From Hippophae tibetana (Eukaryota > Streptophyta > Magnoliopsida > Rosales > Elaeagnaceae), in the NCBI GenBank assembly GCA_037013495.1, contig CM072806.1, positions 26,414,001 through 26,478,000 of the forward strand: DNA of 64,000 nt, given 5' to 3'. Made by a program: the position numbers and the translations under genes. Below the pieces are notes generated by a model. It did no database searches. It was not told where the DNA came from and worked only from the letters and a program-made list of their open reading frames with translations. Numbering within the stretch: the stretch's first letter is position 1; every line of letters begins with the position of its first letter. Of this stretch, positions 11,249 through 23,877 are shown piece by piece.

Positions 11249-13221
11249 TGATGAGTGCTCAAAAAGCACTAAAATAACCATGATTTTGTGCACATTAATT
11301 GATTAAAAATACATATATTTATATGTTTTATCATATATTTATATAAATTTGTCTTTTTCGGAATCACGGGTATTTTTATTGTTTTTCAGGTATTTTGGCT
11401 TAAAAACGCAATTTAAAGACTCAAACAGGAATACTTGAAGCAATACATCACAAATATATTAATAAATAAGTGGGAAAAGGTCAAAAAATATGGAAAAATT
11501 GGACAAAATGGGTCGAAAAGGTCAAAAATGTCAAAAAGACGAAAATCGCGCCGCCCGGCCGCCGCGCCCCAGCGCCCAGCACCGCCCCAAGCAGCAGCGC
11601 GCGGCACTGTTCATCCGCGGGTACTGTTCATCCGCGCATACTGTTCATCAGACTCGGCACTGTTCATACCCGGTACTGTGCAGCCGCGGTACTGTTCATA
11701 CCCGGTACTGTGCAGCCGCCCCATGTCATGCTGACGTCATCAAATGACATTAGCAATCAATAATCCGCGTTTTTACATTTTTTTAACATTTTTTTCTCTA
11801 CTTTTTCTCTCCATCCTCACCTATAAATACCCCCCTTCCCTTCACTTCAAAACACACCTTCAAACCACACTTCTCTCTTCTTTCTTTCTCTCATTTCTTA
11901 GTTTTTGAGTTTTCCTTAGTTTCTTTCTTAGTTTCTAAGTTTTTCTTAGTTTTTAGTTCAATTCTCTTAGTTTTAGTGTTCTTCTCTTTTTGAGAGGAAC
12001 TTGTAATGTTTTTGTAATAATTTAGTTTTTGATTCAATAAATGGGAGTGCAAATTCCGCTTGGAGGTTTTCTAGCAACGGGAATAGCGTCGAAGTTCTGT
12101 AAGGATTTTATTTTCTTTACAGTTATTTTTATGCTTTATTCTTACATGTTATATTTAATTTGTCTATGATTAAATTTAACTCTGCTAGCTGTTTATAAAC
12201 ATGATATAATAATGACGTTGTTATGCTTGCGAAATATTAAATAGGTAAAAATCTTTAAAATGAATTGATTTTGTTTTTATTCAAGATTTTATATTAAGAA
12301 TGTTAGAGAGAAATATATTATTTTTCATTACAAACTTAAACCCGAAAATTAGATTTTAAGGTTTAGTTATCCGGTCTAATTTAGAGTAGTGCTCTTTTAT
12401 TTGTTGGTACAATCGCCCGGTAGTTAGAGTGAAACTCTATTTCAAAAGTTTTTATAAGAATTATTATGTGAAAATGTATTGACAACATGTTTTCAATAGT
12501 GGTTTTAAAACTTGAAAGTTAGTACTCGGATAATTAAATTCTTAAGTTTAATTTGGACACCTTGAATAATGTTTAAATTGTCTAACCCCACCAAAGGTGG
12601 CATTTAAATGGTTCATTTTCAATCTCTTAGAAAAAGGAATTAATTTAATTAAGCATATTAGTTATCAACCCCACCCATAGGTGTTAATTGATTTGTTTAG
12701 TTAACAAAGAATATCTAACCCCACCAAAGGTGGTATTTATATAAAAAAGAGAGAATCAATAAAATATCAATTTATATCTTTAATAACCTAGTTAATATGA
12801 GCAAGCATAATTAATTTAGTTATTATATCCATAAATACTCCGCTAATATAAATGATAAAAATTTGCATGAATATTTATTGAATCCGTATATATGTTTATT
12901 TTTAGATAATTATTTATTGAATTTGTATCTATGTTTATTTTTATGTTATTAGATTATATTTAATTAATCTGTATATATGTTTATTTTATGTTATTAGATT
13001 AGGAACACAAAAACCAAACTATCGTGACAGGATGTTTAGGATTTAATTTCGTTTTTAAAAGTTTGAATAATAAATTAAAAACCACATACATTCCTTCCTT
13101 AGATCGACCTTGGGAGTATACTTATCATTTTCTTCGAAATGATTCGTGCACTTGCGAGAGTTTTATAAATATTAAAACCAAAGTATTTGCGGGAATCGGC
13201 GATGCCGGTTTTTGTTCATCA
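11249..13221 (+). mobile_element. 3' LTR of element A (1973 bp)
   Basis: Starts TGATGAGTGC after the polypurine tract and ends TTCATCA, the usual TG...CA form. Signals: U3 motif array 11605-11717, TGACGTCA 11732-11739, TATA box about 11822-11829, polyadenylation signal 12036-12041. Compared with the 5' LTR it has one duplicated enhancer unit pair and lacks about 12 bp of the CT-rich TTAGTTT repeat. The right junction falls inside the integrase of element B. The matching 5-bp target duplication cannot be tested because the left flank is outside the window. Confidence 0.96.
11605..11717 (+). repeat. U3 tandem motif array, 3' LTR
   Basis: Five YACTGTTCAT units and two TACTGTGCAG units. A block of about 32 bp (GGTACTGTTCATACCC plus GGTACTGTGCAGCCGC) is duplicated relative to the 5' LTR, so the array changed by slippage or recombination at or after integration. 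Confidence 0.8.
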
Positions 13222-16200
13222 GGCTTCTACCCACTTGGATATGTTATCCATTCCTACAAGTATGTAGTGGTTGCCAAATAATGGAGGAAATGGTCCCATA
13301 AATTCGATGCCTCACACATCAAACAATTCCACTTGAAGTATACTATTAGAGGCATCTCATCTCTTTTTGAAATATTACATATCCTTTGACATATGTCACA
13401 TAAATTTACATAATTGTAAGCATCTTTAAATAGTGTAGGCCAAAAATAACCAGATTGAAGTACCTTAGCTGCTATTTTTGAGCTCCCAAAGTGACCTCCA
13501 TAGTTTGAGCTATGGCAATGGTAAAGGATACTTTCGACTTCATCATTAGGGACACACCTTTTCAAAATAGCATCACCACATTCTTTATAGAGTTAAGGGT
13601 CATCCTAAAAATACTATTTAATGTCATGGAAAAACTTGTTCCTTTGTTGCTATGTGAGGTTCAGTGGAAGAATGTTTGGCGGAAATAAAATTTGCAATGT
13701 CTCCATACCATGGAACTTCTGTTTGAGCTATAGAAAATAGTTATTCATCTAGAAAAGATTGCCCAATCACCATATTATCATTCATTTTTGCTTCCCTTTC
13801 TAGTCTAGACAGATGGTCTATTACCTGATTTTATGTTCCTTTTTCATCACGAATTTCTAAGTCAAATTATTATAGAAGAAGTACCCATCTTATCAATCTT
13901 GGTTTGGCATCCTTCTTTATCATGAGATACTTTATTGTAGAATGATCCATGTAGATAGTCACTATGGTGCCAACCAAGTAAGATATGAATTTCTCAAAGA
14001 CATTTATAATGGCAAAAGGCTCTTTCTCTGTAGTAGCATAATTCATTTGGGCCTCATTCAGTGTCTTTCTTGCACAGTATATGCCACGAAAATACTTTGT
14101 CTCTTCACTGTCCAAGAACAGCTCTAATAGCAAAATCATTTGCGTCACACATCAACTCAAAAGGCTTGTTCCAATCCATGGTGACTATAATTGGACCTAA
14201 CACTAGTCTCTCTTTAAGCACTTGAAATGTTGTTAAACATTTATAATCAAACTTGAAAGGAATGTCCTTTTCCAAAAGATTACACAACAGTTTGGAGATT
14301 TGAGAAAAATATTTTATGAATCTAAATAAAAACCTATATGTCCAAGAAAACTCCTTACTCCTCATACATTGGTAGGTGGTAGTAGTTTCTTAATCACTTA
14401 TATTTTAGCTCTATCCACCTCAATACCATTAATTGAGATTTTATGGCCTAAGATTATACTTTCATGTACCATGAAATGACATTTCTCCCCGTTTAAAACC
14501 ATATTTGTTTCTTCATATCATTGTAACACTAGGGAGAGATAGTGTAGACATTCGAGTTTGTAAAGACCAAAAAATCAACCATGAATATTTCTAGTTGCTT
14601 CTCCACCATGTCTGATAAAATGGCCATCATTCAGTGTTGAAATGTAGTAGGTGCATTACATAATCCAAAGGGATTTCTCCTAAAAGCAAAAGTTCCATAA
14701 GGATAAGTGAAGGTGGTCTTTTCTTGGTCTTCAAGTGCCACAACAATTTGGTTATAACCAGAGTATCCATCTAGAAAGAAAAAGAAAGAATGCCCAACTA
14801 ATCTGTCAAGCATTTGATCCATGAATGGGAGAGGAAAATGATCATTCCTTATAGTTTTATTTACTTTATGAAAATACATACATACTCTCCATCCCGTGAT
14901 AGTCCTAGTAGGTATTAACTCATTAGACTCATTTTCCACCACAGTGATTCCTCCTTTCTTTGGTACACATTGGATTAGACTTACCCATTCACTGTTTGAT
15001 ATTGGGTAAATAATGCCCATGTCTAGCCACTAGAAAATTTCTTTCTTCACCACTTCTTTCATAATGTGATTTAAGCTGCATTGTGCATCCCTGGTGGGTT
15101 TAGCCCCGTCCTATAGCAAGATTTTGTGCATGCATATAGATGGGCTAATGCATTTGATGTCGGCAATAAACCAACCTATAACTCTTTTGAAGTTCCTTAG
15201 CACCTTAAGTAGTGCTTCCACTTACTGCATACTTAGATTATCTGAGATTATGATTAGAAGTGTCTTGTTATCACCTAAAAATGTATAACGAAGATGAGAA
15301 GGTAAAGGTTTAAGCTCTATTCTAGGTGGCTTCTCAATGGATGTTTTCAACCATGAGCTCATTTCAAGACAATCCACAAATGCATTTGATAAACACATAA
15401 GAGGCGTGTCCTCCAAAAAGTTCATACACTTCACAATATCAACCTTCGATTCCATATTTTCAAAATTAAAACAAATTGAGTTGTTTTCTGTTGAGTTACT
15501 GTCCTTGTTTATAGCATCATGTGTTAAAGTCATAAGTAGAGGTGATTCAACAAGTGTTGTTAAGCTACTGACATGAATTTGTGCGCCTACATGAATGTCA
15601 TGGTATTCATTAGTATGTGTGTTTATAGAATTAACAAGCATAGACTCTAAAGCATTAATAAGGCACATGTCATAAAGCACATCAGTGGTTTGCTCATCAA
15701 TACTACCTATTAGAAAGCAATCACCAACATTATCATCCTTAGAAAATTTAATTATTTTGAACACATTAAATATTACTTGTTCATCTTGCACTCTTATTGT
15801 AAGTTCACCTTTTTGTACATCAATTAGTGCTCTTTTGGTTTCTAAGAATGGACGACCAAGTATGATAGGAATGTCACGGTCCTCTTCCATGTCTAGCACA
15901 ATGAAGTTTGTTGGAAAGATGAATTTGTCTACTTTTACTAGCAAATCTTCTACCACACCCTTGGGTCTTTTAATTGACCTATCTGTCATATGCAATGTTA
16001 CTAAAGTGGGTTTAGCTTTACCAACCCCCAATCTCTAGAAAACTGATAATGGAATGAGGTTAATGCTAGAACATAAATCACATAGTGCCTTGCCAAAACG
16101 AATGTTCCCAATAGTGCAAGGGATGTCAAAACTACTTGGATCTTTCAATTTTTCTGGTAGTTTTCTATTAAGTATCATACTATAACCTTCAGTCAAGGTT

Positions 16201-17890
16201 ATTATTTCATGATATCCAAGCCTTCTTATCTTTGATAGTATATCCTTTATGAATTTGGAATAAGATGACATTTGTTCTAGTGCCTCTACAAATGGTATGT
16301 TTATGTGCAGCTTCTTGAAGACTTCCAATTTTTTTGAAAACTACATGTTTGACTTTTTCTTTTGCAGCCTTTGAGGAAAAGGAATGGTGGGTTTGTAGAG
16401 GTTGCTCTTTTTTTGCTGAATTATTTCCTTTCCATTACTCTCTTTATCCATTGATTCCTTCTCATCCTATTGAGTCTCTAGTTCTTCCTTATCCTTTTTG
16501 GTCTTGTAGTCCTCCTTATCCTTTTAAGTCTCATCTCCCTCTAGAGTTTTACCACTCTTCAAGGCTATAACACTGCAATGGTCCTTCCCTTCTCTTCTTA
16601 GGTTTATAATTGTGTCACTTGGAAGGTTACCTTGAGGCCTTTGGCTTATGGCTTGGGCAAGTTTCCCCCATTTGGTTCTCCTAATTTAGAATCGAAACCT
16701 CTTGAGTGGACACTTTTGTATTTATGAATTGGATGAAGTCTTTCATTATCCCCATTAAGGCATTTGTATTATCCTCAATAGGTAGCTTCTTCTCCTAGGC
16801 TTGTGAATGATGTGGTTGTTGAAAACTAGGTGGTTGAAATGATTGATGGTTGAATTGATTACCACCTTGATTATTGTTACTCTAAGAGAAATTTGGATAT
16901 TGTCTCTATCCTAGGTTATATATGTTCAATTATGGATTATTGTTTCGATTCGCATTACCCACACATCAAATGGATTTAGGATTATTTGGACAATTATCAA
17001 ACAAATGAGCTCCTCCACAAAACACACATGACACTCCTGAATCTTGGACTTGGTTTATACTCGCTGACGAGTTTTGAGCCTTCAAAAGATTAAAACAAAG
17101 ATGAAACTTGATCTATAAGTGTTGTGATATCATTTACCTCATGCACTTCGGCTACTCTTCTTGTAGTTGTCATTCTGTCCATTGGCCATTGATAATTAAT
17201 ACTAGCCATTTTCTCAAGTAAATCATAAGCTTTATTATAAGATTTGGCTAGCAAGGATCCATTAGCAGATGCATCAATAATAGTTCTTATATGAGCATTG
17301 AGACCATTGTAAAAAGTCTCCATTTGAATCCAAGAAGGAATACCATGATGAGGACACTTTCTTAGCAATTCCTTGAATCTTTCCCATGCTTCATTTAGAG
17401 ATTCTTCTTCGTGTTATTTGTAGGAAGTAATGTCATTCCTAAGCTTGGCGTTCCTTATTGGTGGGAATTATTTCATTAAGAATTTATCTGCCAAACCATT
17501 CCAAGTTATAATGGAATCAGGTGGAAAAGAGTTTAGCCAAGCTCGAGCATGGTCTCGCAAAGAGTAAAGGAACAATAAAAGCCTAAATGCCTCCGTTATC
17601 ACACCATTGAACTTAAATGAATCTATAACTTCAATAAACAAACTGAGATAAAGATGAGGATCCTCTTTTGGTAATCCACTAAATTGTCCAACTGTTTGTA
17701 GCATTTGAAAACATTACTAGCTTTAGTTCAAACTGATTAGCTTGAATATTTGGTCTTGTAATACTTGGATTCAGCCCTTTCAATGTAGGTATTACATATT
17801 CGTTCATAGCTCTATCTCTATTATCAACCAAAAGCATTTAATTGTTCAAGTTTAGCTTATTATTATTTATTTCTAATGGATTAGCCATTT
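13222..17890 (-). pseudogene. gag-pol: Element B gag-pol remnant (Athila-like, minus strand)
   Basis: Reads right to left: gag start near 17885, capsid pieces 17704-17090, zinc knuckle CVFCGGAHLFDNC near 17034-16996 (intact), protease 16328-15222, RT 15020-14560, RNase H about 14365-13870, and integrase N-terminal finger and first core strands 13565-13222. Many lesions: the protease motif is DLCSS instead of DLGAS; a TAG at 16032-16034 splits protease; the RT catalytic motif reads FMVD, losing one Asp; RT, RNase H and integrase are in different frames. The integrase stops at SKWVEA (13222) because element A inserted there; the rest should lie left of the window. Confidence 0.9.
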
Positions 17891-18220
17891 TTTTCCTCTT
17901 TGGTGACAACTTATTTTCTAATTAATCTCAAAATATGCTCAATTTCAAGATCTAAAGGTAAGATTTCTCTCTCATGAACTCTACTCATGCAATACACTCA
18001 ACTAGGTTTCTACAATACTAAAGGAGATGTCTAAATAAAAATAATAATAATAAACAACTAAATAAATAAAAGTTAAAAATAAATAAATAAAATAAATAAA
18101 AAAGTTAGTAAAAGAAAATAAGTAAATTAAAATTAAAATTAAAGTAAAAAATATTAAAATAGATAACTAAAACAAAAATAATAATAAAAATTATTAATTT
18201 TTGATAACGAGCCAAAAACT
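17891..18220 (-). other. Leader and decayed primer site of element B
   Basis: AT-rich non-coding leader on the minus strand between the LTR and gag. Next to the LTR the minus strand reads TGGCTCGTTATCAAAAA, a decayed tRNA-Asp primer site: one deletion and otherwise mostly G-to-A and C-to-T changes from the expected site. Confidence 0.6.
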
Positions 18221-19801
18221 TGATCGCAATACACAAAGTGTGTGCAATGAATATACAAGTATACGTATTACAACAAGTAATATAATGATAAGAAAAGATC
18301 GTTCCCACTTAGATTATTTTATTAGAAACTAAAAGTTTTAAAACTAAAAAGAATAAAAATCAATTTTTTTTATGTTTTTATATTTTAAGGAAAAAAAATT
18401 AAAATAACTAAAAGTAAATAGCAATAATTAATTAAATCAAATTTGGTAACTAAAAAGATATATGAAAAAATATCTACGAACACTTAATCCCCCAATTTTC
18501 TAAACATACGAATCGCTAAAATCCCTCAATATAATTATCAATTAATTACATGATCAATTGAATCTAACCTAGTATGTATTCTTTCCTCAAATAAACTACA
18601 TACCATATATTTATTAATTTAATTAAACTCTCATGCCAATTAAATTGTATATTATTCATTAAATTCATCAATTATGGATCACATATATAAGAATCATAGA
18701 TCTCTATCTAGAAACTATGCATGTTATTTAATCAAGACAACCAATTAAATAATTCTCTTAAATTTATTTAATTGCCTCTATAGATAAATTGTTGGTCAAA
18801 AAATGACTAGAATACAAATTAGATTAAATAATATAATTAAATTAAAATTATAATTAGGGTAAAATATTAAATTATCACATGGTGAAAATAGGGTTCATAA
18901 GATCCCTAGATTAATAAATTAACTCCACATAATTATCTTCATAAAGTTCATATTTTTCATAAATAAAGCATAATTGATAAAAAAAAAAGAGTAGAATAAA
19001 AAATACAATCAATCTCTTAAATTGTATAATTAATCTGCTCTTCAATCTCTACCAAAATTGTGTCATCTCTTGAATTTTTCTGTATTTTTCTCTCTTTTTA
19101 GATCCACAAATTGACCAAAATTATGCTAATGGAGGCCACTTAGGGTTTATGGAGTGATTAGGGGCTTAAATATTGCTCAGGTGTGATCTGGACTATCAGA
19201 TCAGCTTTAGATCAAGGGCTACGATCAAAACAAGCAAAATTGATTCCAGCCAAACACTGTGCAACACGTGGCTACATGAATTCATTGGACGAATCAGGGA
19301 GCGACATGTAGTAGGGGAAACCGATCAGAGCCAATACTCGCTAAGTCAGTGACACGTGACATAACGAGATTTATGGCAATGGATGGCATGGCACACAGGT
19401 GGAACGTGTAGAACAATGGCTTATTGACACATGGCATGTCATGATGACCGATCTCAGAACTCGGATTGAACGTCGTGTTGACACATGCCATGCGTTTCAT
19501 CCTCCTCACACGTGGCATAACATGATTTTCTCTCTGTACTTGGGTGGGATTCATGTTGCTTGCAGAGTCAGCTCCCCTACTTTCATGGTATGCCACATGG
19601 ATGCTTCTTATTGGTCCTGCATTAAAGTTCATAAAAAATCCAGAAAAATCCTAAAAAATTCCAAAAATTATATTTTCACCCTTTTTCATTAAAAAGTTTG
19701 TATTTTAATATTTTTATCCTCAAAACTACTATTTATTAAATAAAATAAGTAAATATTAGGTAAAAAAGTGCGCTAATGACTCTACTTTCATAGAGTCATC
19801 A
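18221..19801 (-). mobile_element. 5' LTR of element B (1581 bp, minus strand)
   Basis: On the + strand it runs from TGATCGCAAT to GAGTCATCA, bounded left by the primer site. It starts (minus strand) with a perfect 8-bp hairpin TGACTCTA/TAGAGTCA at 19777-19798. Its inner part carries three CACGTG G-boxes (19265, 19353, 19509) plus decayed CACATG forms. Its end resembles the S-family LTRs (GTGGGAACGAT... then ...GTATACTTG). No open frame of interest; the short frames at 19294-19692 are incidental. Confidence 0.8.
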
Positions 19802-19859
19802 TATATCCCTCATCTTTCTTATTTCTTTCATTTCTTAGGACCTGATGTTTCTTACAAAG
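19802..19859. other. Short stretch between LTR B and the tRNA-like sequence
   Basis: 58 bp, CT-rich on the + strand. Probably a leader remnant of the element that owned LTR C, cut by the insertion of element B. Nothing else recognised. Confidence 0.4.
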
Positions 19860-19928
19860 GGATTGCAGTGGTAAGTATTCTCACCTATCACATAGGTGAC
19901 CCAAGTTTATTCTCCAATAACAATGCCA
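19860..19928 (+). other. Decayed full-length tRNA-Asp copy at the primer site of LTR C
   Basis: Aligned to plant tRNA-Asp(GTC) recalled from memory, the block from TGGTAAGTATTC to the terminal CCA matches about 42 of 60 positions. Seventeen of 18 differences are C-to-T or G-to-A. The D-arm side is present but missing about 5 bases. The terminal CCA is encoded, whereas plant nuclear tRNA genes lack CCA. It sits 5 bp from LTR C, exactly where the primer site belongs, and covers nearly the whole tRNA rather than 18 nt. Best explained as a copied tRNA primer, not a working gene. Confidence 0.65.
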
Positions 19929-20444
19929 AAACTTGATGTGCCAAAATTAGGCATATAAATTTTGTATAATTTATAAAATAGCTCGCAAGTGCACGAATCA
20001 CATATAGAAAATGATAAGTATACTTTCAAAGTTGGTCTAAAGAGGAATCATGTGGTTTTTAAATAATTCAACAAATTCTTAAAAACGAAAATAAAATCTA
20101 AACATTCTGTCACAATTTTTTGGCTTGAAAACTTAATCTTATAAAAATAAAGATAGATTCAATAAAAATTTAAGCAATTAAACATTTACCATGAAATGGA
20201 GAATTTATGTAAAGAATTAGCTAGTTAATTATGTTTGATCAATATTTAAGTATGTTATTAAAAATATATTAAGATTATTGATTCTCCCTTTTTAATAAGA
20301 AAATATCCTAAGATATGGATCCGATTCTTTTGTTAATAAATTATCAACTAAAGTCTTTTGGCGTGGATTAGTAATTGATAATTGACTAAATTTTGTTTTA
20401 TTTCTATGGAATTAATAAATCGTTTAGTTGATGCTTTTGTTGGG

Positions 20445-22395
20445 TGATAACTGTATTTTATATAGTTATTTTCACCTATTTTATTAATTATAATTGCTAT
20501 GTTTTCAATGTTTTTAGTTAATTTTAGTTTAATAAATTAGTATTTACTGTTTTTTATATATTTTAATAAAATTAAATAATTTGTATCGAAAAACTTAATT
20601 AATTGCAAATTTGATTCCAAAAATATAATTTCAAATAAAATAGTATTTAATTGCAATTTATAAAAGTCAAAAATATAATTTAAATTAAATTCGGGCTTAA
20701 TTTTAATTATTAAAAGTTTAAAAATTTAATTTAAATTAGATAAGGGCTAAACTGTAATTAAATAAAGTTGAAAATGTAATTTGAAATAGATTTGTGGGCC
20801 AAAATGCAATTAATTAAAGTTTAAAGTTCTGCGCAGGTGAGAAGACCACGCGCCAACATGCACGCGCGACACGTGGACCGTCCGATCAAATCCCAAACGG
20901 TTGAGATCCGCGCGTGCCATTCACGCCCGACCAGAACGCGTTTGTGCAGAATTGTTTACACGGCCGCGCAGGCCGGCGTGCAGGTGGGACACACTTCTCT
21001 GACGCGGCAGCCGCTGTCCCCCACGTACGCGCGCCTCTGATCCCGTGCGTTGAACTCAGCGTGCGCCCGGATTTTCCTCCAATCAGACTCTGCCACGTGT
21101 TCCTTTTGAATCCCTTCCTCAAATCAGAAGCTGCCACGTGTCCCACTCTATTTGTCAGCCAATCTTGTAACGACACGTGGCATATTACGATGAGCGCGAA
21201 AGCGCAGGATCGCGCCCGTATGTGGCCGTTTTCGTCCGTCCTTTTTGTCGCCGGCGCCATTTCCAGCGCCCAATGAGAAGCTGCCACGTGTCCGCGTTAA
21301 TTCGTTTCAGCGAATCAGACGCTGACACGTGGCATGCATAAAGAAATTAAAAAAGGCTGAATCGGCGCCCTGTCTCACGCGTGAATTTGTTTAATATTTT
21401 TCGATCCAATTTTCGATACGCGTTATTTAATTTTTCGATAAAAAATTATTACGCGTTTTATTTAAAAATAAAATAAAAAATGTAATATTTTAGATGTATT
21501 ATTTTTGGGTATAAATAGGAGATAAGATGATAGTTTTAAGAAGTTTTTATGAGTTTGTAATTTTTGGGGTGCTCGGTTTTGGACGGCAGAATACGCAGAA
21601 GCCATTTTTTGGCTTTTGTTGTGTTCTGCGTGTGCCAAAAATTTGTTCTAAGTGTTGTTTTAATTTTCCTTCTTCTTCATCTTAATTTTCTATAGGTGTT
21701 AATTTTTGTTTTAATTTTATGAAGTAATTTAATTTTTCTAGGGTTGCATTTGATCTAAATTTATGATGCTTTTATTTTAATTATTTTTGATAGATTTATA
21801 TGACGTTCGATTTGTTCGTTCTATTTTGTGTTTAATGCTTTTTGATTATTTACGAATCTTATCGAAACGATCCGTGGCACATGAATAAACTTGGAAGAGG
21901 CATTCGTGTGTATATTGCTCGTAAATAGAATGACATGTATGATGAAGGATAGGAATATACCCTAATTGTATGTGTGGCCATTTGAAAACTTAAAACGTAA
22001 TGAATTTCGGTGAATTTAATTCTCATAGAGATATAGTGAATTAATTTAACGAGGTGTGTTTGTACGGAGCTCGGAAGAGATGTATGAATAAAAATAGAAG
22101 TTTTCGGTTGACAAATTAAATGTACAAAAAAATATAAATCAAAAGAAAATAAAATGATTTGAGTTGATTAATTTGGTGAAAAATTGCAATCCTATATTTC
22201 TTTTATTTTGTTTTAACTCTTTTCTTACATTTATTCGAATCAACGAACGTTTTGAATAAAATCAGGTTAAGATAATTTTAGTAATCAACAAACTATAGTT
22301 ACAAATCTCCGTGGGAACGATACTTTACTTACAAATTTTATTACTTGTGACCGTGTATACTTGCACGTTTTTGTGTGTTGAAAAACCAGACAACA
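20445..22395 (+). mobile_element. Solo LTR S1 (1951 bp)
   Basis: TGATAACTG ... CAGACAACA, flanked by a perfect 5-bp target duplication TTGGG (20440-20444 and 22396-22400) and inserted in LTR C. With no internal region, this is a solo LTR left by LTR-LTR recombination. TATA box TATAAATA at 21510-21517, so + strand orientation. Upstream is a GC-rich promoter block (20830-21350) with six CACGTG boxes. Overlapping short frames at 20837-21287 on both strands are by-products of that GC-rich block. Confidence 0.92.
20870..21331 (+). promoter_or_regulatory. Six G-boxes in the U3 of S1
   Basis: CACGTG at 20870, 21094, 21135, 21174, 21285 and 21326. Four sit in a repeated module of the form AATCAGA-GCTGCCACGTGT or its relatives. 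In plants CACGTG with flanking GCC/GTC is the G-box/ABRE core bound by bZIP and bHLH factors. The TATA box is 180 bp further on. Confidence 0.75.
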
Positions 22396-23642
22396 TTGGG
22401 GCTATCAATTTAAACACACATCAAGGTATTTAAGTTAGGTTTACGATTTATATATTTGAAACTAACTTTTAAATTTTAAAACTACTATGAAGGATATGTC
22501 ATCATTATATCCTTCAATAAAAATTCTTGAAATAGAGCATGCCTTGAAGTATATTTAGATAGTAAATATCTAATATCCAAGAGTATTACTCTCAATTAGA
22601 TTCAAATAATTTAAATCTTAAATCTAACTCTCTTGTTTATTATGAAACATATTAAGTCAACATACTTTTCTGTAACAAACTTTGGTTCTAATCTTGATGA
22701 TAAAATAAAACTTATTTAATTTTATAAAAATATTTAATCCATTTTAATATTTCACAACCGTAATAAAATTACTAATATCCCATATTATTTATAGTTAGAC
22801 ATCCATATTTAATAAGTAATCAATAAACTAATAGCATGAAAACAACACTTAAAGATAATCTAAAAAAGAAAAATTTACATATATCCCAATAGAATTCTTA
22901 GAATTGCTTCTAGTTTGAAAAACCTCCAAAAAATATTGTCACACTCTTTATTGAATTGAAACTAAAAACTATTACGTAAACTTAATTTTTTCAACTTTCA
23001 ATTGAGAGTAGAAACTACCAAAAGAAAAAGATAAAAAGCTCAAGAGAGAAATATGAATTTATACAATGAGGGATATACTGTGGGATATGGATTACAATGA
23101 AAATATGATCCTATTTATAGGTGGAGGAAAGGAGAAAATATGAATTTTTAGACAAGTGTTGTGACATACAATTGTTTCATGCCATAGAATACACAAATTA
23201 TATAAGGTTTTGGCCTGATACATTATGTTCAAGCCATGGCATACAACTTTTTTCATGCCATAACCTACATCATATTTGGGACGCGTTGATGTCACTCCTG
23301 TTTCCCCTCGCCATAGCATATAAAACTTTCACGCCATGGCATGCTCTTTTGTGCATCACTTGGAACTCTTTATTTCTTGTATTTTATTTTTCAAGTTTTA
23401 AAACATATGTAATGCTTAACATATGTTTTCTTTTTAATCTTTTAAGTTATAATGGGTGCTGCAAATATAATTTTTCAAGTTTTACATTTAAACACAAGAA
23501 ATACTTGAAAAATAATAAAATATACCCATGATTCTGAAAAGATAGATTTGCTTAAAATGATAGTAAAACTATGAAAATATAAATATATTTAATCATTTAA
23601 CATGCATAAAATCACAATATATTAAGTGCTTTTGAGCACTTG

Positions 23643-23877
23643 AGAAAAATTGATTTGGATCATGGATGGAAAGTTTTTTCTTTATATGCCTAACAAAACA
23701 AGCATCCTATGTCATTATACATAGTTGAATATGGAATTCCTCTGTCTATTATTTTTCATTTTAGTTTTTAGCAAGCATTCTTAGTTTCTTGGCTTTTGTT
23801 GTTTCTTTTGTGATAATTGGATAGTATTTTGGGTTTTACTTGTGTGAGGGAAAACAAGATGCTAAGTTGGGGGGAGT
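23643..23877 (+). other. 3' internal end of an older + strand element, with polypurine tract
   Basis: Non-coding. It ends in AAGTTGGGGGGAGT (about 23864-23877), a polypurine tract directly before LTR E. Confidence 0.55.

Larger units (their letters stand above)
19934..23642 (-). mobile_element. LTR C (minus strand, A-like family), split by solo LTR S1
   Basis: Left end TGATGTGCC next to the primer site. The right end, near 23642, has the hairpin AAGTGCT/AGCACTT expected at the LTR start. Internal landmarks match the reverse complement of the element A LTR: AGCTCGCAAGTGCACGAATC near 19981, and TATA box (reverse) near 23110-23117. Length without the 1956-bp insertion is about 1.75 kb. Upstream of its TATA box are several copies of a CATGCCATGG/ATAGCAT motif (23178-23345), a different enhancer-like array from that of element A. 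Much older than A. Confidence 0.75.

Noticed and set aside
19860-19928. A working tRNA-Asp gene
   Set aside because: Acceptor and anticodon-side bases are changed at many places, about five D-arm bases are missing, and CCA is encoded; it is a copied primer.
20837-21287. Overlapping 67-133 aa frames on both strands in the GC-rich part of S1
   Set aside because: They arise from low stop-codon density in the G-box promoter block; no start context, domain or conservation in S2.
23121-23531. 136-aa frame in LTR C
   Set aside because: It overlaps the LTR core and the GCCATGGCAT array; no domain.
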